The notes under the pieces were generated by a model. The model was not told the origin of the DNA. It saw only the letters and a program-made list of their open reading frames with translations, and did not search any database. Of a stretch of 64,000 nt of DNA, positions 39,729 through 48,918 are shown one piece after another (position 1 is the first letter of the stretch; every line of letters starts with the position of its first letter). The translations under genes were made by a program, and so were the position numbers. The DNA comes from Demequina oxidasica (lineage in GTDB: Bacteria; Actinomycetota; Actinomycetes; Actinomycetales; Demequinaceae): assembly GCF_000975115.1 (NCBI RefSeq), contig NZ_BBRE01000002.1, forward strand, positions 186,001-250,000, in the 5' to 3' direction.

Positions 39729-40919
39729 ATGAGCGCCACCACTGATTCCACAGCATCGGCCGCCGCGACGCGCGTGTTGCCGCCGCTCAGCATCGGTCCC
39801 ATCACGGTGGATACGCCCGTGATTCTTGCGCCAATGGCAGGTATCACCAATGCCGCCTTCCGGCGTCTGTGCCGCGAGCACGGCGGCGGACTGTACGTCG
39901 CGGAGATGGTGACCTCGCGCGCGCTGGTTGAGCGTACCCGGGAGTCCATGCGCATCATTCACCACGACCCGGACGAGAAGCCGCGGTCGGTGCAGGTCTA
40001 CGGCGTCGACCCGTCGACCATTGGCGCGGCCGTGAAGATGCTGGTGCAGGAGGATCGCGCCGACCACATCGACATGAACTTTGGCTGCCCGGTGCCCAAG
40101 GTCACCAAGAAGGGCGGGGGAGCGGTGCTGCCCTGGAAGCGTGACCTGTTCCGTGACATCGTTCGCGCGGCGGTGCGCGAGGCGGACCCCTACGGGATTC
40201 CGGTCACCGTCAAGATGCGCAAGGGCATTGATGACGAGCACCTGACGTACCTCGACGCAGGCCGCATGGCTGAGGCGGAGGGAGTCGCCGCCGTCGCCCT
40301 ACACGCCCGCACCGCCGCCGACTACTACTCCGGTGAGGCCGACTGGGAGGCGATTGCGCGCCTCAAGGAGGCCGTGACGTCCATTCCCGTGCTCGGCAAC
40401 GGAGACATTTGGGCGGCGGAGGACGCGCTACGCATGGTCGAGCGCACCGGCTGCGACGGGGTCGTGGTGGGGCGCGGTTGCCAGGGCCGGCCGTGGCTGT
40501 TCGCTGACCTGCAGGCTGCCTTCGAGGGACGGCCGGAGCGGGTGCAGCCCGGGCTGCGCGTGGTGGCGGACACCATCTACCGCCACGGCGAGCTGATGGT
40601 CACGTTCTTCGACGACGACGAGCAGAAGGCGATGCGCGAAATTCGCAAGCATGTCGCCTGGTACTTCAAGGGCTATCCCGTGGGTGGCGACGTGCGGCGT
40701 TCGCTCGGGCTGGTCGAGACCCTGCCTCAACTACGTGGGCTTCTCGATGGGCTCGACCTCGACCTGCCGTATCCCGGGGTAGGTGCCGAGGGAGCGCGCG
40801 GGCGTCAGGGGACACCCAAGCGCCCATCGTGCCCCGACGGTTGGCTCGACACCCAGGACATCACGCCGGACCTCGAGCTCAAGTTGCGTGAGGCCGAATT
40901 GAGCGTCTCTGGCGGCTAG
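39729..40919 (+). CDS. dusB: tRNA-dihydrouridine synthase
   Basis: FMN-dependent reduction of specific uridines in tRNA. It has 396 aa with the TIM-barrel motif ILAPMAGITNAAFRRLC, the catalytic cysteine in MNFGCPVPKVTKKGGGA, and the GNGDIW phosphate-binding strand. An extra C-terminal tail of about 60 residues is typical of the actinobacterial form. Starts 38 bp after the YibE/F gene and converges with a DHFR-like gene. Confidence 0.93.
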   Translation: MSATTDSTASAAATRVLPPLSIGPITVDTPVILAPMAGITNAAFRRLCREHGGGLYVAEMVTSRALVERTRESMRIIHHDPDEKPRSVQVYGVDPSTIGAAVKMLVQEDRADHIDMNFGCPVPKVTKKGGGAVLPWKRDLFRDIVRAAVREADPYGIPVTVKMRKGIDDEHLTYLDAGRMAEAEGVAAVALHARTAADYYSGEADWEAIARLKEAVTSIPVLGNGDIWAAEDALRMVERTGCDGVVVGRGCQGRPWLFADLQAAFEGRPERVQPGLRVVADTIYRHGELMVTFFDDDEQKAMREIRKHVAWYFKGYPVGGDVRRSLGLVETLPQLRGLLDGLDLDLPYPGVGAEGARGRQGTPKRPSCPDGWLDTQDITPDLELKLREAELSVSGG

Positions 40920-40949
40920 CCAGCCGCAGCATCGTCCGTGGGGGCGTTG

Positions 40950-41540
40950 TTACTTGGCGACGTCGTGCACCGGCATCAGATGCAGTTGCACCATGCCGTC
41001 CTCGAACTTGAGCACGTCCGTCACGGTCAGTTCGCGTGGGTTGTCCGCGCCGGCGAAGAGTGAGTGGCCGCGTCCTAGCACCGTGGGCATCTGGGTCACG
41101 ATGATCTGATCGATCTGGTCGGCGTCGAGAGCCTGGCGAATGAGGTTCCCGCCGTCTAGATAGACGTCCTTCTCGCCGGCTACCTCGTGAGCCTCCGCGA
41201 TGAGGTTCTTGATGGGCGCGGATGCCGTGGTCACCGTAGCCGGCGCATCGTCGAGTGTCCGGGAGGTCGCCACGATGACGGGGATGTCGCCGTACGGCCA
41301 CCCCTCAAACTTCGACACGGCATCGTAGGTGCGTCGCCCCATCAGCAGGCAGCCCACGTCGCCGATGAAGTCGTCGTACTGCAGCGCATCGGCGCGGCGT
41401 TCAGCCCAGTTCCCGCTGGCAAGCGGCCCATGTTCTGCTCGCGGCTGGGTGAGCCAATCGATTCCATCGTGAACATCGGCGATGAAACCGTCGAGGGAGC
41501 TGGCAATGTAGACGCGCACGCGTCCGAGGGGTGTGTCCAT
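40950..41540 (-). CDS. Dihydrofolate reductase-like (RibD C-terminal) protein
   Basis: 196 aa from the ATG at 41540. It has the RibD_C/DHFR-like fold: VRVYIASSLDGFIAD at the start, LLMGRRTYDAV, and the final VTDVLKFEDGMVQLH. These proteins bind NADPH; this subtype is widespread in actinobacteria and is usually not the housekeeping DHFR. Function is open. An upstream in-frame ATG at 41567 is less likely. It lies 42 bp downstream of the Lrp gene and may be co-transcribed with it. Confidence 0.8.
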   Translation of the reverse strand: MDTPLGRVRVYIASSLDGFIADVHDGIDWLTQPRAEHGPLASGNWAERRADALQYDDFIGDVGCLLMGRRTYDAVSKFEGWPYGDIPVIVATSRTLDDAPATVTTASAPIKNLIAEAHEVAGEKDVYLDGGNLIRQALDADQIDQIIVTQMPTVLGRGHSLFAGADNPRELTVTDVLKFEDGMVQLHLMPVHDVAK

Positions 41541-41582
41541 GTTTCTCACGCTACGCCGTAGTGGCACGCTCGGCGAACGGAA

Positions 41583-42053
41583 CTAGGCGGGGAGGATCGG
41601 CCGGTTCTCGTAGAACGTCTGCAGCACCACCGTGGTGTGGGTATTGACGGAAGCCGCGGACCGGATGGCACGGATGAGCGTCTCGAGATGCCTCGGGGAA
41701 GCCACGCGGACCAGCAGCATATAAGCCGAGTCGCCAGCGATTGAGTGGCAGGCCTCGATCTCGGCGAGGTGCTCGAGGAGCTCCGGGGCGTTGTCGGGCT
41801 GGCCTGGGTCAAGTGGAGTGATCTCGACGAAGGCTGCCAGCGGCTTGCCTACTGACTCGGCGTCGACTAGCGCGCGGTAGCCCGTGATGACGCCTCGCGT
41901 CTCAAGTTTTCGCAAGCGGGCTTGCACCGCTGAGACGGACAGTCCGACCGCGGCGGACAGTTCGGCGAGCGTCGCCCGGGCATCGTGAGACACCGCCCGC
42001 ACTATTCCTGCATCAATGTCGTCGTCAAGGCGATCGGGGGTGTCGGGGACCAT
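41583..42053 (-). CDS. Lrp/AsnC-family transcriptional regulator
   Basis: 156 aa with an N-terminal helix-turn-helix (ATLAELSAAVGLSVSAVQARLRKLETRG) and a C-terminal RAM amino-acid-sensing domain. The divergent neighbour is DUF6421-SDR-threonine aldolase, and the two share a 125-bp interval with repeated 16-bp sites. By family and position it probably controls that operon in response to an amino acid. The ATG start overlaps nothing. Confidence 0.9.
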   Translation of the reverse strand: MVPDTPDRLDDDIDAGIVRAVSHDARATLAELSAAVGLSVSAVQARLRKLETRGVITGYRALVDAESVGKPLAAFVEITPLDPGQPDNAPELLEHLAEIEACHSIAGDSAYMLLVRVASPRHLETLIRAIRSAASVNTHTTVVLQTFYENRPILPA

Positions 42054-42084
42054 GTCCCGAGACTACCAGGGAGGGGAGTCGCGT

Positions 42085-42131
42085 GCAGGAATCTTTCCCG
42101 CAAAGAGGATGACAGGCAGGAATTTCTCCCG
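42085..42131. repeat. Paired 16-bp direct repeats, candidate Lrp-type operator
   Basis: GCAGGAATCTTTCCCG (42085-42100) and GCAGGAATTTCTCCCG (42116-42131) match in 14 of 16 positions and start exactly 31 bp apart, about three helical turns. Each contains an imperfect GGAA-N3-TTCC dyad. They fill the interval between the regulator gene and the DUF6421 gene; the second repeat ends 36 bp before the ribosome site of the latter. Confidence 0.6.
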
Positions 42132-42178
42132 TAGGCTCGCAGTACGAGACAGACCCAATGCAGGGACCGGAGGTTCAC

Positions 42179-43612
42179 ATGTCAATCCACGCGCACTCAA
42201 CAAAGCACATCGTTGGCGAACCCGAGGTTGTCGAAGACGCGTCCCTAGTAGAGGCCAGCGACGCCTGGTTACGGCTCAAGACTGCGGCCACTGCGATTCA
42301 GCGCCTTCAGGCGCAGGATGGGTCGATCGCCGATTCGACTGACGCGTCCCGCGAGGCCCGCGCCCTGGTGACCGAGATCGTTGCCTCAATCCGCGCACTG
42401 ACGCCTGCGTTCCCGCATGACGCCGAGTATCTCGCCGCCTCCGTGCGTGACTTTGAGCGGTGGGCGGATCAGGATTTTGGCATTCCAGACTTCCTCGACT
42501 CGCTCACCGCTTTCCAGCCGCAGCAGCACCGGATAGACGGCACTCGTCACTTGGTGGTGTTCCCGATGTACACCCAGAATGGCTCGCGCGACCGACACGT
42601 CGAGGCGGTGCTCGTGGAAGCGATCTGGCCTGAGTTCATTGCGCAACTCGAGGCGGGGGACTACGGCAACAAGTTGTTCGTGTCGCTTCGCTTCCTGGAC
42701 TACACGCCCGGATACGACACCAACTCGGCTGTGCTGTTCCCTGAGACCATCGCAATGCGCGAGATCCCGACGTTCACGTGGGGTGCGATCTTCGAGGACC
42801 GCGAGGCCGCGAGGTACCGACGGGTGGTGCGCGCCGCCGCCGAGATCACGAAGCTCGACCTTCCCGCGGACGCAGCGCGCATGCTTGACGACCAGCAGTT
42901 GACAGAGAAGACCTTTGTGATGTGGGACATGATTCACGACCGCACCCACATGCGCGGCGACCTGCCGTTTGACCCCTTCATGATTAAGCAGCGGATGCCG
43001 TACTTCCTGTACTCGCTCGAGGAACTGCGCTGTGACCTCACGGCTTTCCGCGAGAGCGTGGCTATCGAGAAGCGCCTCAGTTCCAGGATCGATGATGGCG
43101 AGGCGCTTGATGCCGTGGAGGCCGAGACGCATGAGCACGCGCAACTGGTGCAATACGCGATCATCTTCGACCGCATCTTCCGATTCCCGATCACGGGCTC
43201 GCGAGTGCGCAATTACGACGGTCTCGGTGGCCAGTTGCTTTTCGCCTGGCTGCACCAGCGCGGCGTGCTGCACTGGACCGACACCGCGCTGTCGCTCGAT
43301 TGGGAGGACGTTCCCGAGGCTGTTATTGCCTTGAGTGACGAGATCAACGAGTTGTACTGGCGCTCGATTGACCGTCCCAAGACCGCACATTGGCTCGCGG
43401 CCTACGACCTCGTGCGCTCGACGCTCACGCCAAACCCCGCCTCGGTATGGGCACGGGCACTGCCGGATGAGATCCTCGCAGGATTGCCCAAGGGGTACAC
43501 GGACGCAGTGCTGGATGACGAGTTCCCCCTGTCGATGTTCTTCGAAGCGCTCAACAAGAAGATGAAGGACGTCATCGAGTCGACCGCCGGAATCACCGGC
43601 CGAGATTCCTGA
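42179..43612 (+). CDS. DUF6421 family protein
   Basis: 477 aa from the ATG at 42179, which has GGAGG 6 bp upstream. Soluble, no signal peptide. A conserved stretch contains LVVFPMYTQNGS, and a later VMWDMIHDRTHMRGDLPFDPFMIKQRMPYF with several His/Asp residues (H-D-R-T-H) that could bind a metal. The family is known mainly from actinobacteria and has no assigned reaction. Here it is first in an operon with an SDR and a threonine-aldolase-like PLP enzyme, an arrangement I also recall from streptomycetes. That context suggests amino-acid or amino-alcohol metabolism. Confidence 0.75.
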   Translation: MSIHAHSTKHIVGEPEVVEDASLVEASDAWLRLKTAATAIQRLQAQDGSIADSTDASREARALVTEIVASIRALTPAFPHDAEYLAASVRDFERWADQDFGIPDFLDSLTAFQPQQHRIDGTRHLVVFPMYTQNGSRDRHVEAVLVEAIWPEFIAQLEAGDYGNKLFVSLRFLDYTPGYDTNSAVLFPETIAMREIPTFTWGAIFEDREAARYRRVVRAAAEITKLDLPADAARMLDDQQLTEKTFVMWDMIHDRTHMRGDLPFDPFMIKQRMPYFLYSLEELRCDLTAFRESVAIEKRLSSRIDDGEALDAVEAETHEHAQLVQYAIIFDRIFRFPITGSRVRNYDGLGGQLLFAWLHQRGVLHWTDTALSLDWEDVPEAVIALSDEINELYWRSIDRPKTAHWLAAYDLVRSTLTPNPASVWARALPDEILAGLPKGYTDAVLDDEFPLSMFFEALNKKMKDVIESTAGITGRDS

Positions 43613-43646
43613 CCATCGCGTGCGCACAACGTGGGAGGCTGGACGG

Positions 43647-44369
43647 ATGAGCGTCGCCGGTAGGACCGTGATGATCGGTGGTGCTACCAGCACGTCTGGG
43701 TTTGCGGCGGTGCGCGAACTCACGCGTGCCGGCGCTCAGGTGATCGCGGTGGGCCGCGACGCCCAGAAACTCGCTAGTTTGCTGAGTTCCCACACCCAGT
43801 CTCACGACGGCGAGACTTCCGGGAGCGTGCGCACCGAGGTGTGCGACCTCACAGATGAGGCCTCAGTCGCCCGGCTCGCCCAGCGCGTCCACGATGCCGA
43901 CGGTGCCGTAGATGGTGTGTTGCACCTGGTAGGCGGGTGGCGTGGCGGGAAAGGCCTTGCCGGGCAGAGCGAAGCCGATTTTCGGTTCTTAGAGGGGTCT
44001 TTCACGGCGCTGCGTCACGTAAGCCGTGCCTTTGACTCTGACCTCCGGGCCTCGGATGCTGGCCGCCTGGCGGTGGTCTCCTCCACGGCGGTCACGCGCC
44101 CTCTTGCCGGTGGCGCAAACTATGCGGCCGTTAAGGCTGCGACCGAGGCGTGGACGCGAGCCGTGGCACAGGGATACGCAAAGGACGCCCGCGATGCTGA
44201 GCGGCCGCTGACGGCGGCCGCCGTGATCTTTCGCGTGCAAAGCCTCGCGGGTCTCGAGGAGGAACTCGCGCGGTGCTACGGAGACCTCTGGAACTCGCCA
44301 GCTACTCAGATTAATGACACGACCCTTGACCTCAGTGCCCCCGTCAGCTCCACGATTGGACACAAATGA
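43647..44369 (+). CDS. Short-chain dehydrogenase/reductase
   Basis: 240 aa Rossmann protein. The nucleotide motif is VMIGGATSTSGFAAV, and the catalytic pair is YAAVK in GGANYAAVKAATEAW with a preceding serine (VVSSTAV). ATG at 43647 has GGGAGG upstream. It overlaps the threonine aldolase gene by 4 bp (ATGA). The substrate is unknown; the operon suggests a product or precursor of the PLP enzyme. Confidence 0.85.
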   Translation: MSVAGRTVMIGGATSTSGFAAVRELTRAGAQVIAVGRDAQKLASLLSSHTQSHDGETSGSVRTEVCDLTDEASVARLAQRVHDADGAVDGVLHLVGGWRGGKGLAGQSEADFRFLEGSFTALRHVSRAFDSDLRASDAGRLAVVSSTAVTRPLAGGANYAAVKAATEAWTRAVAQGYAKDARDAERPLTAAAVIFRVQSLAGLEEELARCYGDLWNSPATQINDTTLDLSAPVSSTIGHK

Positions 44370-45436
44370 CCACCATTCACGACCCCGCCTCACGCGGCTT
44401 CGCCTCCGACAACTACTCCGGCATCCACCCGGAGGTCCTCGAGGCGATCGGTGCGGCCAACGGCGGCCATCAAGGCGCGTACGGCGGTGACCTCTATACG
44501 GCACGCCTTCAGGAGGTCATGGCCCACCACTTTGGCGAGGGGGTCGAGGCGTATCCAATGTTCAATGGCACTGGCGCGAACGTCGTGGGCCTGCAGTCGA
44601 TGCTGCCCCGCTGGGGTGCCGTCGTCACCGCCGCTACCGCCCACATCCACGTCGACGAGGGCGGCGCCCCGGAGCGCGTAGCCGGGATCAAGTTGCTCAC
44701 GGTCCCCACCGGCGATGGCAAGCTCACTCCCGAACTTATCGACCGCGAGGCCTGGGGCTGGGGTGACGAGCATCGCGCGCAGCCGTTGGTCGTGTCGATC
44801 ACGCAATCCACCGAACTCGGCACCCTTTACACCGTTGACGAGATCGCCGCGATTGCCGATCACGCTCACGGGCTGGGGATGCGGGTCCACCTGGACGGTG
44901 CGCGCATCTCCAACGCCGCAGCCTCGCTCGGCGTACCCCTGCGTGCCTTCACGCGCGATGCCGGGGTCGACGTGCTGAGCTTTGGTGGCACCAAGAACGG
45001 CGCGATGCTCGGCGAGGCAATCGTAGTGCTGAACCCGGAGGCATCGGAGGGTCTCACGTACCTCCGCAAGTTCGACATGCAGCTGGCGTCAAAGATGCGC
45101 TTTGTTTCTGCCCAGTTGATCGCCCTGCTCGACGGCGACCTGTGGTTGCGTAACGCCTCGCACTCCAACGCGATGGCCCAGCGCCTGCGGGCCGGCATTG
45201 AGGATGGGCTCGACAGTGGGTCCATCCAGGGCGTGGCCTTCACACAGCCGACTCAGGCGAACGGAATCTTCGCGACGCTGCCCGACGGGGTGGCGGACCG
45301 GCTGCGCACGGAGTTCGCGTTTTACGACTGGGATGCCGCCCAGAATGAGGTGAGGTGGATGTGTAGCTTCGATACCTCCGAGAACGACATCGACGCCCTT
45401 GTGGCTGCGGTGGCTCGCGAGACCTCCGCCGCCTGA
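44366..45436 (+). CDS. Threonine aldolase-like PLP enzyme
   Basis: 356 aa of the beta-eliminating lyase/low-specificity threonine aldolase family. The PLP lysine is in LSFGGTKNGAMLGEA; the aspartate of the cofactor pyridine is in VHLDGARISNA; YGGDLYT and FNGTGANV form the N-terminal part of the site. It would cleave threonine or a related 3-hydroxy amino acid to glycine and an aldehyde. It is third in the DUF6421 operon. Confidence 0.88.
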   Translation: MTTIHDPASRGFASDNYSGIHPEVLEAIGAANGGHQGAYGGDLYTARLQEVMAHHFGEGVEAYPMFNGTGANVVGLQSMLPRWGAVVTAATAHIHVDEGGAPERVAGIKLLTVPTGDGKLTPELIDREAWGWGDEHRAQPLVVSITQSTELGTLYTVDEIAAIADHAHGLGMRVHLDGARISNAAASLGVPLRAFTRDAGVDVLSFGGTKNGAMLGEAIVVLNPEASEGLTYLRKFDMQLASKMRFVSAQLIALLDGDLWLRNASHSNAMAQRLRAGIEDGLDSGSIQGVAFTQPTQANGIFATLPDGVADRLRTEFAFYDWDAAQNEVRWMCSFDTSENDIDALVAAVARETSAA

Positions 45437-45540
45437 CCTAAGCGCAGTGGGCGGGTTGGTAGGCACATCGCCGTAGGGCCACCTCGAGGTCCATGACAGG
45501 ATGAGTAGAACGGTTCAACGTCGATTCGTGAGGAGCACTT

Positions 45541-46317
45541 GTGTCACCAAAAATTCTGGTTACCACCGATCGAGGCATCGCACACATCGTGCTAAACAAC
45601 CCGACGAGGTTGAATGCCATCGACTTCGACGCGGGAAGGCAGTACCGCGACGCGTGCGTCGCTTCAGTCTCCGCGGAGGATGTCTCCGCGATCGTCATCT
45701 CAGCGTCAGGTCCCGCGTGGTGCGTGGGAGGTGACCTGCTTGCGATGGCCAACGCCGAGGTGGCTGGCTCGCAGGTGACGGACGCCGCTCACGTCATCCA
45801 CGAGGGAATCGCCGCGCTCGTCGAATCCTCCGTCCCAGTGGTCGCTGCGGTGCGTGGCGCCGTGGCTGGCGGTGGCATCGGCCTCATGCTTGCCGCGGAC
45901 TATGTCGTTGCCGGGCCGGACCTCAGGGTGACCGGCAGTTACTCCGATGTGGGCCTGACGCCGGACCTGGGTGTCAGCACACTGCTCACCCGCGCCGTGG
46001 GTGAGCGCCGCGCCCTCGAGGTGCTGCTCACGAAGCGTGAGCTCGACGCCGCGGCGGCGCTCGAGTGGGGCATGGTGGCGGAAGTCGCGGATGATCCCGA
46101 GTCCCGAGCCATGGCGATCGCTGGGCAGTGGGCGGGGGGTGCGAGCCGCGCCTTCGGTGACGCCAAACGCCTGGTGCACGCCTCGTCTCAGCGAGATTTT
46201 GCTGACAGCCTCGCCGACGAGGCCCGCAGCATCGGCGAGGCTTTCGAAAGCGACGATGCCCGTCAACGTATCGCGGCCTTCGTCGCGGCTAGCGCAGCTC
46301 GAGGTGGAAAACGATGA
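45541..46317 (+). CDS. Enoyl-CoA hydratase/isomerase family protein
   Basis: 258 aa crotonase-fold protein with oxyanion-hole segments VISASGPAWCVGGDL and VRGAVAGGGIGLMLAADYV. At the position of the second catalytic glutamate the sequence reads YSDVGLTPDLG, with Asp instead of Glu, so isomerase or another crotonase reaction is as likely as hydration. GTG start has GAGGAG upstream. It overlaps the following SDR by 4 bp, so both act in the same acyl-CoA pathway. Confidence 0.85.
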   Translation: MSPKILVTTDRGIAHIVLNNPTRLNAIDFDAGRQYRDACVASVSAEDVSAIVISASGPAWCVGGDLLAMANAEVAGSQVTDAAHVIHEGIAALVESSVPVVAAVRGAVAGGGIGLMLAADYVVAGPDLRVTGSYSDVGLTPDLGVSTLLTRAVGERRALEVLLTKRELDAAAALEWGMVAEVADDPESRAMAIAGQWAGGASRAFGDAKRLVHASSQRDFADSLADEARSIGEAFESDDARQRIAAFVAASAARGGKR

Positions 46318-47153
46318 ACGCTCACTCCCTTTCCGGCAAAACAGTGCTCATCTCTGGGGGCAGCCGAGGCATTGGGCTTGCGATCGCCCTCAGGGCCGCT
46401 CAGGACGGAGCGAACGTTGCTTTGCTCGCCAAGACCGACAAGCCTCACCCGCGCCTCGAGGGCACGGTCCACACTGCGGCCGATGCGGTCAATGCCCGCG
46501 GAGGCAACGCGCTGGCGGTCGTGGGTGACGTGCGCAACGACGACGACATCGCCCGCGCAGTCGACCAAACCGTCGCGACCTTCGGTGGCATCGACATCGT
46601 GGTCAACAACGCCAGCGCGATTGACCTGTCGCCATCAGCAACTGTCGAGGCGAAGAAGTATGACCTCATGCAGGACGTCAATGTACGCGGAACGTTCATG
46701 CTGTCGCGCGCCGCCGCGCCGTACCTGGAGGAGGCGGAGAATCCGCACATCCTGTCGTTGTCACCTCCCCTCAACCCGTCGGCTAAGTGGTTGGGTGCAC
46801 ACACGGCCTACACACTCGCAAAGTTTGGAATGACGATGGTGACGTTGGGGATGGCGTCAGAATTCGAGCGTCAAGGCATCGCAGCCAATACGCTGTGGCC
46901 CCGCACCACCATCGCAACCGCCGCGGTACAGAACCTGCTCGGCGGCGACAAGATCATGCGGGCCAGCCGCACTCCTGAGATCTACGCGGATGCCGCGTTC
47001 TTGGTAGTGACCGCTGCATCGCGTGAATTGACTGGACAGAGCCTGATCGTGGAGGACGTACTTGAGGCCTCGGGAGTCAGGAACTTCTCTCACTATGCGG
47101 CGCAGCCTGGCACTCCCGACGAGGCGCTGTTTCCCGACATCTTCCTCGACTAA
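46314..47153 (+). CDS. SDR oxidoreductase, HSDL2-like
   Basis: 279 aa with cofactor motif ISGGSRGIGLAIA, NNASA, catalytic YTLAK and the family-specific LAKTDKPHPRLEGTV that marks the HSDL2/citronellal-dehydrogenase-like branch. The expected serine lies in ILSLSPPLN. It lacks the C-terminal SCP2 domain of the eukaryotic forms. Coupled to the upstream crotonase gene. Confidence 0.87.
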   Translation: MNAHSLSGKTVLISGGSRGIGLAIALRAAQDGANVALLAKTDKPHPRLEGTVHTAADAVNARGGNALAVVGDVRNDDDIARAVDQTVATFGGIDIVVNNASAIDLSPSATVEAKKYDLMQDVNVRGTFMLSRAAAPYLEEAENPHILSLSPPLNPSAKWLGAHTAYTLAKFGMTMVTLGMASEFERQGIAANTLWPRTTIATAAVQNLLGGDKIMRASRTPEIYADAAFLVVTAASRELTGQSLIVEDVLEASGVRNFSHYAAQPGTPDEALFPDIFLD

Positions 47154-47242
47154 GGCACTTGGGGGCCCCGAGGCGAGTTACTGAGTGCTCGTCGCTCGGC
47201 GCGCGCGCCGGCGCTCGCCCTTGTGCCCACTAGCATCGGAAT

Positions 47243-48499
47243 GTGAGCACTCTTCCCGCGGGCTACCGCGAATCCGACATCGAGCGCTACGTCACCGAGC
47301 CTCCCAAGAGTGCCGCCCGTTCGCCCTTTGAGCGCGACCGCGCGCGCATCGTTCACTCGTCGGCCCTGCGCCGGCTTGGCGCGAAGACGCAGGTCCTAGG
47401 CGCCGGCTCCGGCGACTTTGTCCGCACCCGGCTCACCCACACGCTCGAGGTCGCCCAAGTGGGCCGTGAGCTCGGCAAGTCGCTGGGCTGCGACCCCGAC
47501 GTGGTTGACACCGCGTGCCTGGCCCACGACCTCGGCCACCCGCCTTTTGGCCACAACGGGGAGCGCGCGCTCGACGAGGTCGCCAAGGACATCGGCGGTT
47601 TTGAAGGCAACGCCCAGACGCTGCGACTGCTGACGCGGCTGGAGCCCAAGTCCGTGCACCCGGTGACGGGGGAGAGCGTGGGGCTCAACCTCACCCGCGC
47701 GACGCTCGACGCGTCCGTCAAGTACCCGTGGCGCGAGAACGCCACCCCCACGCGGCCGGACGGTAGTCCCACCCGCAAGTTCGGGGTCTACGAGGATGAT
47801 CGTCCCGTCTTCGACTGGCTTCGCGGCGACGCCCCGGAGCGTCGCACCAGTTTTGAGGCGCAGGTCATGGACCTCGCCGACGACATCTCCTACTCGGTTC
47901 ACGACGTCGAGGACTCGGTGGTTCACAACGCGGTGTCGCTCAGTGTGTTGCGGGACCCGGGCCAGGCGCGCGAAGTCGCCGCGCACGTACGCGTTTGGTA
48001 CGGCAGGGGAGACGAGGCCGAGTTGGCCGCGGCGCTGGACCGTATGCGCGCCCAGGACTGGTGGATGGACGAGTACAACGGCTCGCATCGCGCCCTCGCG
48101 GCGCTGAAGGACATGACCAGCCAGCTCATCGGCCGCCTGGCCGGTACCGTCACCGAGGCCACGCGCGCCGAGTACGGAGACGGACCCCTGACGCGCCACA
48201 ACGCTCAGCTCGTGATTCCGGCAGACGTCGCCAACGAGATCCTGATCCTCAAAGGCATCGCCGTGCACTTCCTCATGGCCCCGCGGGAGAAGAAGCCCGC
48301 GTACAAGCAGCAACGTCAGCGACTTGCGGCATTGGTGATGGAACTTGCCAAGCGCGGGGCCGATGCACTCGAGCCCCACTTCGCGGCGTCGTACCAAGAC
48401 GCGGCGGACGATGCGGCGCGACTACGCGTCGCCGTCGACCAGGTCGCGTCCCTCACCGACAAGTCGGCGTACGACTGGCACCACCGCTACTGCCGCTAG
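47243..48499 (+). CDS. dgt: Deoxyguanosinetriphosphate triphosphohydrolase-like protein
   Basis: 418 aa HD-domain enzyme that converts dGTP (or other dNTPs) to the nucleoside and triphosphate. It has the HD motif HDLGHPPFGHNGE near residues 94-106, LTHTLEVAQVGR with the first histidine, and DLADDISYSVHDVED with the later metal aspartate. GTG start at 47243. It normally precedes dnaG; here a three-gene minus-strand insert separates the two. Confidence 0.94.
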   Translation: MSTLPAGYRESDIERYVTEPPKSAARSPFERDRARIVHSSALRRLGAKTQVLGAGSGDFVRTRLTHTLEVAQVGRELGKSLGCDPDVVDTACLAHDLGHPPFGHNGERALDEVAKDIGGFEGNAQTLRLLTRLEPKSVHPVTGESVGLNLTRATLDASVKYPWRENATPTRPDGSPTRKFGVYEDDRPVFDWLRGDAPERRTSFEAQVMDLADDISYSVHDVEDSVVHNAVSLSVLRDPGQAREVAAHVRVWYGRGDEAELAAALDRMRAQDWWMDEYNGSHRALAALKDMTSQLIGRLAGTVTEATRAEYGDGPLTRHNAQLVIPADVANEILILKGIAVHFLMAPREKKPAYKQQRQRLAALVMELAKRGADALEPHFAASYQDAADDAARLRVAVDQVASLTDKSAYDWHHRYCR

Positions 48500-48918
48500 T
48501 TTTCCCTTGCGGCCGATGCTGGGGCCGGGTCAGATGGCCCGGTAGCGGCCTTGCGACGGCCCATCACGAGCAGGACGAGTGCTGCGATGGGCAGCACGAG
48601 CGGAACCCAGCCGTAGGCGGAGCCGAAGCCCGTCCAGACTGTCTCGTCCGGCCACCAGCTCGACTCTACGTAGCCAAGCGTGCCGACGACAATCACGCCG
48701 GTGAGCTCTACGGCAGTGCCCCACAGTGCCAGCTTGTCACGTCCGCGCCAGATCGCGACCGCGATGACCGCATACAGCACGGCAGACAGGAGTGAGATTG
48801 AGTAAGCAAGGGGAGCCTCGGAGAACTTGGTCGTGATCTGCACCACTGACCTACCAGCGGCCGCAAGCCCAAGGATGGCGTAAAGCGCGACCAGGGTAAT
48901 GCGCACAATGGCGTTCAT
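48496..48918 (-). CDS. Small membrane protein, unknown
   Basis: 140 aa from the ATG at 48918; this start gives a typical membrane-protein N-terminus MNAIVRITLVALYAILGLAAAG. Four predicted helices, one extracytoplasmic loop with ESSWWPDETVWTGFGSAYGWVP, and a short polar C-terminal tail. Its start overlaps the stop of the upstream gene by one base (TAATG). The 3' end overlaps dgt by 4 bp, tail to tail. I do not recognise a named family. Confidence 0.65.
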   Translation of the reverse strand: MNAIVRITLVALYAILGLAAAGRSVVQITTKFSEAPLAYSISLLSAVLYAVIAVAIWRGRDKLALWGTAVELTGVIVVGTLGYVESSWWPDETVWTGFGSAYGWVPLVLPIAALVLLVMGRRKAATGPSDPAPASAAREN

